Shown here in pieces: positions 5,060 to 9,764 of a stretch of 13,393 bases of DNA. This DNA is from Rhodospirillales bacterium. Its GTDB lineage: Bacteria; Pseudomonadota; Alphaproteobacteria; ATCC43930; CGMCC-115725. The notes under the pieces are model-generated. The model was not told the origin of the DNA. It made no database searches and saw only the letters and a list, made by a program, of their open reading frames with translations. The stretch covers positions 1 through 13,393 of the forward strand of contig JAATGI010000434.1 in NCBI GenBank assembly GCA_015654725.1, in the 5' to 3' direction. Each line of letters opens with the position of its first letter. Within the stretch, counting starts at the first letter, position 1. The position numbers and the translations under genes are program-made.

Positions 5060-6603
5060 AGGCCTATCTCCTTTACCGCGATCGCGATTTCGACCTCGAC
5101 GCGCCCTTGCCGCCGCATGCCGACGCGCTGATCCAGGATTTGGAATTGACCACGCTGTTCGGCGCCATGGCACGGGGCGACGAATTCCTGTTGGACGTGG
5201 CGAAGAAAACCATCCTCGCGGGCATGGACGATCTCGACGCCATCCGTTATCGCCAGGCCATTCTTCGCGACTGCCTTAAGAACCCCGCCATCGTCGCGGA
5301 GATGTACGCTCTCGTGGTCGATGCGATCGGCAACGAGCGCAAGAATTATTGGGGCATTTTCCATCGCTATCCCGGCGCTATCCTGAACCGGGCGGTCGAT
5401 GTCCTGCAGATGTTCGTCACCATGCTCAAAAGGCTGCGCCGCATCGCCGAGGACCATGCCGATAAATTCGAGTCCGAGGGGTTCACGACGCTGTTCGCGA
5501 TGCTGCGGCGGGAACTCGACGATGGCTATTTCGCCGCGATCGAAGAGCATCTGAGGCGGCTCAAATTCCGTGATGGCGTCATGATCAGCGCCGAGCTGGG
5601 GCCGGGCAACAATGGCGTGAACCATGTCCTGCGCCGGCCGCGCGAGCAGTCGCGAGGCTGGTTGATGCGGCTGCTGCCGCGACGGGGCGGGCCCTTCACG
5701 ATTCATGTCCATCCGCGCGACGAAAGCGGCGCCCGGCTGCTGTCGGACTTGCGGGATCGCGGCGTCAATCAGGTCGCCAACGCGCTGGCGCAATCCACCG
5801 ACCACATCCTCGATTTTTTCCGCATGCTGCGGATCGAGTTGGGCTTCCATATCGGCTGCCTCAATCTGCATCGGCAACTCGACGAGAAGGGCATGCCGGT
5901 TTCTTTCCCCGTGCCCGCGGCCGGGAGCGAACGCCGGCATTCCTGCCGCAAGCTCTACGATGCCTGTCTCGCCCTGACCCTCGGCACCGCCGTCGTGAGC
6001 AACGATGTCGCGGCCGACGGCAAGGCGCTGGTGATCGTCACCGGCCCCAACCAAGGCGGCAAATCGACCTTTCTGCGCGCCATCGGCCTGGCACAATTGA
6101 TGATGCAAGGCGGCATGTTCGTGGCGGCGGAATCGTGTTGCTCAAATGTCTGCGCGCGGGTTCTCACGCATTACAAGCGCGAAGAGGACACAACCATGAA
6201 AAGCGGCAAGTTCGACGAAGAGCTCGAACGGATGAGTGCCGTCGTGGACCAAATCGCGCCCAACTCCATGCTGTTGTTCAACGAATCCTTCGCCGCGACC
6301 AACGAACGGGAAGGCGCCGAAATCGCCGGGCAGATCGTCCGCGCCTTGCTCGAAAGTCGGGTCAAGATTTTCTTCGTCACCCATCTCTATGAATTCGCCC
6401 GCGCCTTTCACGAGCGCAACCTGACCAACACGCTGTTTCTCCGGGCGGAACGGCAAACCGACGGCAATCGCACCTTCAAGATCATTCCCGGCGCGCCCTT
6501 GGAAACGAGTCACGGAGAGGATTTGTACGAGCGGATTTTCTTGCGCGGCGAGCCGCTTCCCCCAGCCCAAGGTAAGTTCCGGGAGCGTCAGCCCGCAAAA
6601 TAG
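5056..6603 (+). CDS. MutS-like ATPase, second of the tandem pair
   Basis: The protein has 515 residues and starts at ATG 5056 overlapping the previous stop (ATGA), so it is translationally coupled. It has a helical N-terminal two-thirds, then Walker A TGPNQGGKST (329-338), the segment THYKREEDTTMKSGKFDEEL (371-390), Walker B MLLFNE (405-410) with SFAATNEREG after it, and VTHLYEFA (441-448) with the MutS-type histidine. It is a diverged paralogue of the preceding protein: both share YRQxxLRD near the N-terminus, TGPNQGGKST-type Walker A, the THxxREED-T-x-x-GK block, and Asn-Glu in Walker B. Like its partner it lacks a mismatch-recognition domain. A heterodimer of the two is likely because MutS-type ATPases act as dimers with composite sites. 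It ends at TAG 6603. Confidence 0.85.
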   Translation: MKAYLLYRDRDFDLDAPLPPHADALIQDLELTTLFGAMARGDEFLLDVAKKTILAGMDDLDAIRYRQAILRDCLKNPAIVAEMYALVVDAIGNERKNYWGIFHRYPGAILNRAVDVLQMFVTMLKRLRRIAEDHADKFESEGFTTLFAMLRRELDDGYFAAIEEHLRRLKFRDGVMISAELGPGNNGVNHVLRRPREQSRGWLMRLLPRRGGPFTIHVHPRDESGARLLSDLRDRGVNQVANALAQSTDHILDFFRMLRIELGFHIGCLNLHRQLDEKGMPVSFPVPAAGSERRHSCRKLYDACLALTLGTAVVSNDVAADGKALVIVTGPNQGGKSTFLRAIGLAQLMMQGGMFVAAESCCSNVCARVLTHYKREEDTTMKSGKFDEELERMSAVVDQIAPNSMLLFNESFAATNEREGAEIAGQIVRALLESRVKIFFVTHLYEFARAFHERNLTNTLFLRAERQTDGNRTFKIIPGAPLETSHGEDLYERIFLRGEPLPPAQGKFRERQPAK

Positions 6604-6620
6604 CGGGGCCGGCCGTTCTT

Positions 6621-6641
6621 GGGCGTCGGCTGTCGCCCTTT
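6621..6641 (+). terminator. Weak terminator-like hairpin after the MutS pair
   Basis: GGGCG (6621-6625) pairs with CGCCC (6634-6638) around an 8-base loop and is followed by TTTG, with TTTT only 12 bases later. The stem is short and the T-tract poor. It may attenuate rather than stop transcription into the small membrane protein gene. Confidence 0.3.
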
Positions 6642-6694
6642 GTCCTGCTCTTTTATTCGAGCCAGGTTCCGTCGCAGTAGGCTCGTTGATTTGG

Positions 6695-6991
6695 ATGGTG
6701 ACCATGCTGATCGTTCTCTACCTTATCTTTTGTCTTCTCATCGGCATCGTCGGATACCGCCGGTACCTGGGCTTTTTCGGCTTCTTTCTGCTTTCGATTT
6801 TCCTGACACCGGTTGTCACGCTGGGTTGGCTCTTGATCACCCACCGGCGATTCCTCGCCAATGAGGTCTCCGCCGCCCATATCGTCATCTGTCCGGAATG
6901 CCAGGCGCAGGAAGCGAGGGAAAAATCCGCGCATACCCAGCATTGCACGCGCTGTGGCGCCGCAGTGACCGTACCCGCATCGACGGCCTAG
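6695..6991 (+). CDS. Small membrane protein with C-terminal zinc ribbon
   Basis: This 98-residue protein has two closely spaced hydrophobic segments (MLIVLYLIFCLLIGIVGY and FFGFFLLSIFLTPVVTLGWLLI), then a soluble tail with CPECQAQ and CTRCGAA, a CxxC...CxxC zinc-ribbon pattern, plus histidines between (HTQH). The family is not recognised by name; many short bacterial proteins share this layout. Possible starts are ATG 6695, GTG 6698 and ATG 6704; none has a strong ribosome site, and 6695 is a choice of the longest ATG form. It lies about 90 bases after the MutS pair on the same strand and could be the operon's last gene or independent. Confidence 0.65.
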   Translation: MVTMLIVLYLIFCLLIGIVGYRRYLGFFGFFLLSIFLTPVVTLGWLLITHRRFLANEVSAAHIVICPECQAQEAREKSAHTQHCTRCGAAVTVPASTA

Positions 6992-7292
6992 CGCTCCGAT
7001 CCGAACGCGCAGCGGCCGTCAACCATGGAATTCCTGCCCCCCTTGCGCAGCGAATCCGCGATCGATCTGCGGGCGCGGGGTCGGTGTGGCCATAATTGCA
7101 GGATTGAGCAACCGCGATAGCGCTCGCCGTCATCGATGCCGCCACCGATCCGCGTGCAGGCTTCCGCCATGCCGATGCTCGCCGTCATATTAGTCACCAT
7201 CCTGATCGCCTGGCTACGCTAGGGGAATTCGGTCACCGAAACCTGTTCGGCTCTTCCACACCGCCAATTATCCCCAAATCGGATTTAGGCTG
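6992..7292. other. Intergenic stretch, no convincing gene
   Basis: About 300 bases lie between the small membrane protein and the recombinase stop. A 28-codon ORF (7136-7222, plus) ending in MLAVILVTILIAWLR would make a single membrane-spanning peptide, but has no ribosome site. A longer minus-strand reading (7200-6988) has no recognisable family, and its composition looks like that of a random GC-rich frame. No copy of the tRNA-Gln attachment core is seen here. Confidence 0.5.
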
Positions 7293-8579
7293 TTAAGCTC
7301 GATGTCGCTCAGCCGCCTTCGCCATTTGTCGCTTCGCTCGTCGCTGCGAAGGCTGCATCGCGACTGCAATCTGCGAAGCTATGATTTCGTTGGCCGCTCG
7401 GAGAGGATCAGCCGAAAGATGCGCATATCGAGCAGTCGTGCTCGCCTCTTTGTGGCCGAGAAGCGCACCGATGATTGGTAGAGATAATCCATTGGCTACA
7501 GCAACGGACGCGAACGAATGGCGCAGATCGTGCAACCTCACGTCTGGCAAGTGAGCAGCCTCCCGAACATGCCGCCAGACTTTATCGATGTTCACCAGGT
7601 ACGAACCACCAATCGATCCAATGATAACGTACGGATTGCCATCTACTCGCGGAATTAAGGACAACACCCGGACCGCAGGGGCGCTCAAGTAGACGACCTT
7701 GCGACCCGTTTTGCTATCAGGAAGGAAGATCGAAGACCTTGTAAAATCGACATTTTCCCACCTCAGCGAGAGTAGCTCGCCTTTCCGACATCCGGTCAGG
7801 AGTAGTAGCCGCAACGCCGCGCAAATATGCGGATTGCCTCCCGCACTTTCGTATTCCGTGAGCGCGTTGGCGAGGTGACCCATCTCCGCCACGGAGAGAA
7901 ACCGTTCCATTTTGCGTGGTTTTGGTTTTTTGATTCCGTGAGCTGGGTTGTCGTAGCGCATGCCGCGGCGCACAGCGAATGAAAGCACGGTGCCAAGCAG
8001 GATCACACACTGGGCGCCGACTCCTGGTCCCCCTTTTGGAAGACTACCCGGTTTGCGCTCCTCGGGATTCTCCGGCCGTGGGATGGCCGTCTTGCCTTCC
8101 TGCACATCCAACAGAAAGCGCTCGACGTCCCCGCGCGTCAGTTCTTCGACGCGCTTTCGTCCCAGGAGCGGACGAATATGCCGTTCGATCCGTCCTTTAT
8201 CGACACGCAACGTCGAAGCCTTTTTGCCGACGGTCCCTTCCGCGAGATAAACATCGCAAAGATCGTCGATCGTCGGCGCGATTCGCTTAGCGATCTTGAG
8301 CATCGCGGGATCTCGTCCGGCTCTTACTTCCCTCAGAAGTCGCTCCGCTTCCTTCCGGGCGGTTTCAGCGGTCCAAGGCGATCCGTGTTTCCCGATAGTA
8401 TACCGTCGTGAAGGCCCTCCTCTGCCCCCTACGAACCGGTACTGAAGGACATATGATTTGATTCCCGCAGGGGTAATGCGCAGTCCGAAACCGCGAACAG
8501 CATCGTCCCAGATGAAGGTTTGCGTCGAGGCCCCGCTTGCCGAGTCGACAACCCGCTTTGTAATGTGCACCGCGTCCAT
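7293..8579 (-). CDS. Tyrosine recombinase (phage/island integrase)
   Basis: This 428-residue cytoplasmic integrase catalyses site-specific DNA strand exchange through a tyrosine. It has the N-terminal arm-binding/DUF4102-like part (FIWDDAVRGFGLRITPAGIK, 22-41), a SAM-like core-binding region (about 103-215), and a complete catalytic domain: Arg265 in TGCRKGE, a lysine near 290 (DSKTGRK), HDLRHSF with His350 and Arg353, His376 in LLGHKEAS, and Tyr385 in TTARYAH. All active-site residues are present, so it is likely functional. The start ATG 8579 has AAGG nine bases upstream. It is read away from a tRNA-Gln fragment 157 bases upstream, the usual place for an island integrase next to its attachment site. 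Its DNA is lower in GC than the neighbouring genes, consistent with transfer. Confidence 0.92.
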   Translation of the reverse strand: MDAVHITKRVVDSASGASTQTFIWDDAVRGFGLRITPAGIKSYVLQYRFVGGRGGPSRRYTIGKHGSPWTAETARKEAERLLREVRAGRDPAMLKIAKRIAPTIDDLCDVYLAEGTVGKKASTLRVDKGRIERHIRPLLGRKRVEELTRGDVERFLLDVQEGKTAIPRPENPEERKPGSLPKGGPGVGAQCVILLGTVLSFAVRRGMRYDNPAHGIKKPKPRKMERFLSVAEMGHLANALTEYESAGGNPHICAALRLLLLTGCRKGELLSLRWENVDFTRSSIFLPDSKTGRKVVYLSAPAVRVLSLIPRVDGNPYVIIGSIGGSYLVNIDKVWRHVREAAHLPDVRLHDLRHSFASVAVANGLSLPIIGALLGHKEASTTARYAHLSADPLRAANEIIASQIAVAMQPSQRRAKRQMAKAAERHRA

Positions 8580-8601
8580 GGAGACTTACCTTGCGACATC
8601 C

Positions 8602-8622
8602 ATGTAAGCACTATGTAAGCAC
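8602..8622. repeat. Tandem 10-mers upstream of the integrase
   Basis: ATGTAAGCAC occurs at 8602-8611 and 8613-8622, an 11-base spacing or about one helical turn. The position just upstream of the integrase start, between it and the attachment site, suits arm-type integrase binding or an operator for autoregulation. Neither is proven. Confidence 0.55.
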
Positions 8623-8680
8623 GGGGAGGCAATTATGGGAAGATTTTGAACGAGCACCAATCGAGGAAGAGACCCGTAAC

Positions 8681-8732
8681 TCCTTGTTTTTTCGCGTTTC
8701 AGAATATTTGAGCGTATGTGGGAAAACAAGGA
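8681..8732. repeat. 10-bp inverted repeat beside the tRNA fragment
   Basis: TCCTTGTTTT (8681-8690) and AAAACAAGGA (8723-8732) are perfect inverted copies separated by 32 bases. The right copy ends four bases before the tRNA anticodon stem. The spacing is too large for a terminator; recombinase or accessory-protein binding within the attachment region is more likely. Confidence 0.5.
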
Positions 8733-8735
8733 ACA

Positions 8736-8784
8736 GCGGACTCTGACTCCGCCAGTCTAGGTTCGAATCCTAGTCCCCCAGCCA
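8736..8784 (+). other. tRNA-Gln(CUG) 3' fragment, putative attachment junction
   Basis: The sequence folds as the 3' portion of a tRNA: anticodon arm GCGGA-CTCTGAC-TCCGC (8736-8752, anticodon CTG), a 4-base variable loop, T arm CTAGG-TTCGAAT-CCTAG (8757-8773), acceptor strand TCCCCCA, discriminator G and encoded CCA (8782-8784). The matching 5' acceptor strand (TGGGGGA) and D arm are absent upstream, so this is not a working tRNA gene. Such a fragment next to an integrase is what integration into a tRNA gene at the anticodon arm leaves at the distal junction. By its orientation the inserted element lies to the left and the old chromosome to the right. The intact tRNA-Gln and other junction are outside the window. 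Confidence 0.8.
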
Positions 8785-8938
8785 CTCAGTTCTCGTCGCG
8801 CGGATAAATTTCGCATGCCCGGGACGCGATCGCGACGCGGCGCCGGCCGCCGCTTCCCCAAACCGTCGCGAAAGAGCATCGGACCTTGCGTGACAGCTCA
8901 CATCGTATGTGGTACCGCAGTTTTTCGTGAGGTGACTC

Positions 8939-9760
8939 ATGAGCTTCGCGGGAAAGATCGGACGAGCATTCATCATGCTGCTCGCCGGTGTCGCCTGTTC
9001 ACATGTCGCGCGCGCGGAGCTCATTAACGTTCCGATCGCGTGGCAGGATAAGCAGATCGAGCTTACCCTCGATTTTGAGAAACCGCAGGGCGCCGGCCCT
9101 TTCGCGGTCGTCATCCTGCTGCCCGGCTGCTCGGCCGAGCTGGATGTAGGGCTCAATGCGTGGGCAAACCAACTGCATTCGTGGGGCTACGCGACGTTAC
9201 GGGTGAGCAGCACCGAGTCCCGCGGATTGGGTAACATCTGCGGCAGTCTCAGCATGATGAAGACGATGATTTCCGAGACCGCGCGCGACGTCTTCCGCGC
9301 CGCCCTCGCGATCGCCGGGCGGCCCGACGTCAGGCCCAACAAGGTTGCCGTGCTCGGCCGCTCGCTCGGTAGCAACAGCCTCGTCTGGTACGTGTCGCGG
9401 GACATCAAGACAGTCAATGACGGACAGGCCCTGCTGGAAGCGCACGGCGTCAAGCTGCAGGCGGCGGTTGCGATTACGCCCAATTGCGAGAATCAGGGTC
9501 GCGTGCCGGTGAAGATGCCGTTGTTGATCCTTGCCGGAGCGCTCGACGACTGGAATGTCGCGTCGCGCTGCTCCGATCTGGCGAGCGCGCCGGAGAATGC
9601 GGCGTTGGTCAAGATTACGATCTACCCCGGCGCCTATCACGGCTATGACAGGGCCGGGCGCCCGGTGGTCTATTTTGGCCACCATGTCGAATACAACGCC
9701 GCGGCGACGCAGGACTCTTACGTCCAGGCGCGCACGTTTCTAGCCCCGTACTTGCAGTAG
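8939..9760 (+). CDS. Secreted dienelactone-hydrolase-family alpha/beta hydrolase
   Basis: This 273-residue protein has a Sec signal peptide (KIGRAFIMLLAGVACSHVARA, cleavage expected after Ala26), so it probably works in the periplasm. The alpha/beta-hydrolase core shows an oxyanion-type segment (VVILLPGCS, 57-65), the nucleophile elbow GRSLGS (Ser142), the acid near LAGALDDWN (Asp203/204), and the histidine in GAYHGYD (His234). Classical dienelactone hydrolase uses cysteine as nucleophile; here it is serine, so an esterase or related hydrolase is more likely than true dienelactone cleavage. The substrate is unknown. GAGGTGA lies directly before ATG 8939. It is the first gene to the right of the tRNA junction, and its stop is four bases from the convergent TIR-WD40 gene stop. 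Confidence 0.82.
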   Translation: MSFAGKIGRAFIMLLAGVACSHVARAELINVPIAWQDKQIELTLDFEKPQGAGPFAVVILLPGCSAELDVGLNAWANQLHSWGYATLRVSSTESRGLGNICGSLSMMKTMISETARDVFRAALAIAGRPDVRPNKVAVLGRSLGSNSLVWYVSRDIKTVNDGQALLEAHGVKLQAAVAITPNCENQGRVPVKMPLLILAGALDDWNVASRCSDLASAPENAALVKITIYPGAYHGYDRAGRPVVYFGHHVEYNAAATQDSYVQARTFLAPYLQ

Positions 9761-9764
9761 CCGG

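Noticed and set aside
3419..6603. A split or frameshifted full-length MutS
   Set aside because: Each gene has its own complete ATPase domain and helical N-terminal part, so they are two paralogues and not halves of one protein.
6988..7200. Minus-strand 70-codon open frame before the recombinase stop
   Set aside because: No recognisable family, composition like a random GC-rich frame, no ribosome site.
8709..8784. A complete tRNA-Gln gene
   Set aside because: The T arm, anticodon arm and 3' acceptor strand are present, but no matching 5' acceptor strand or D arm is found upstream.
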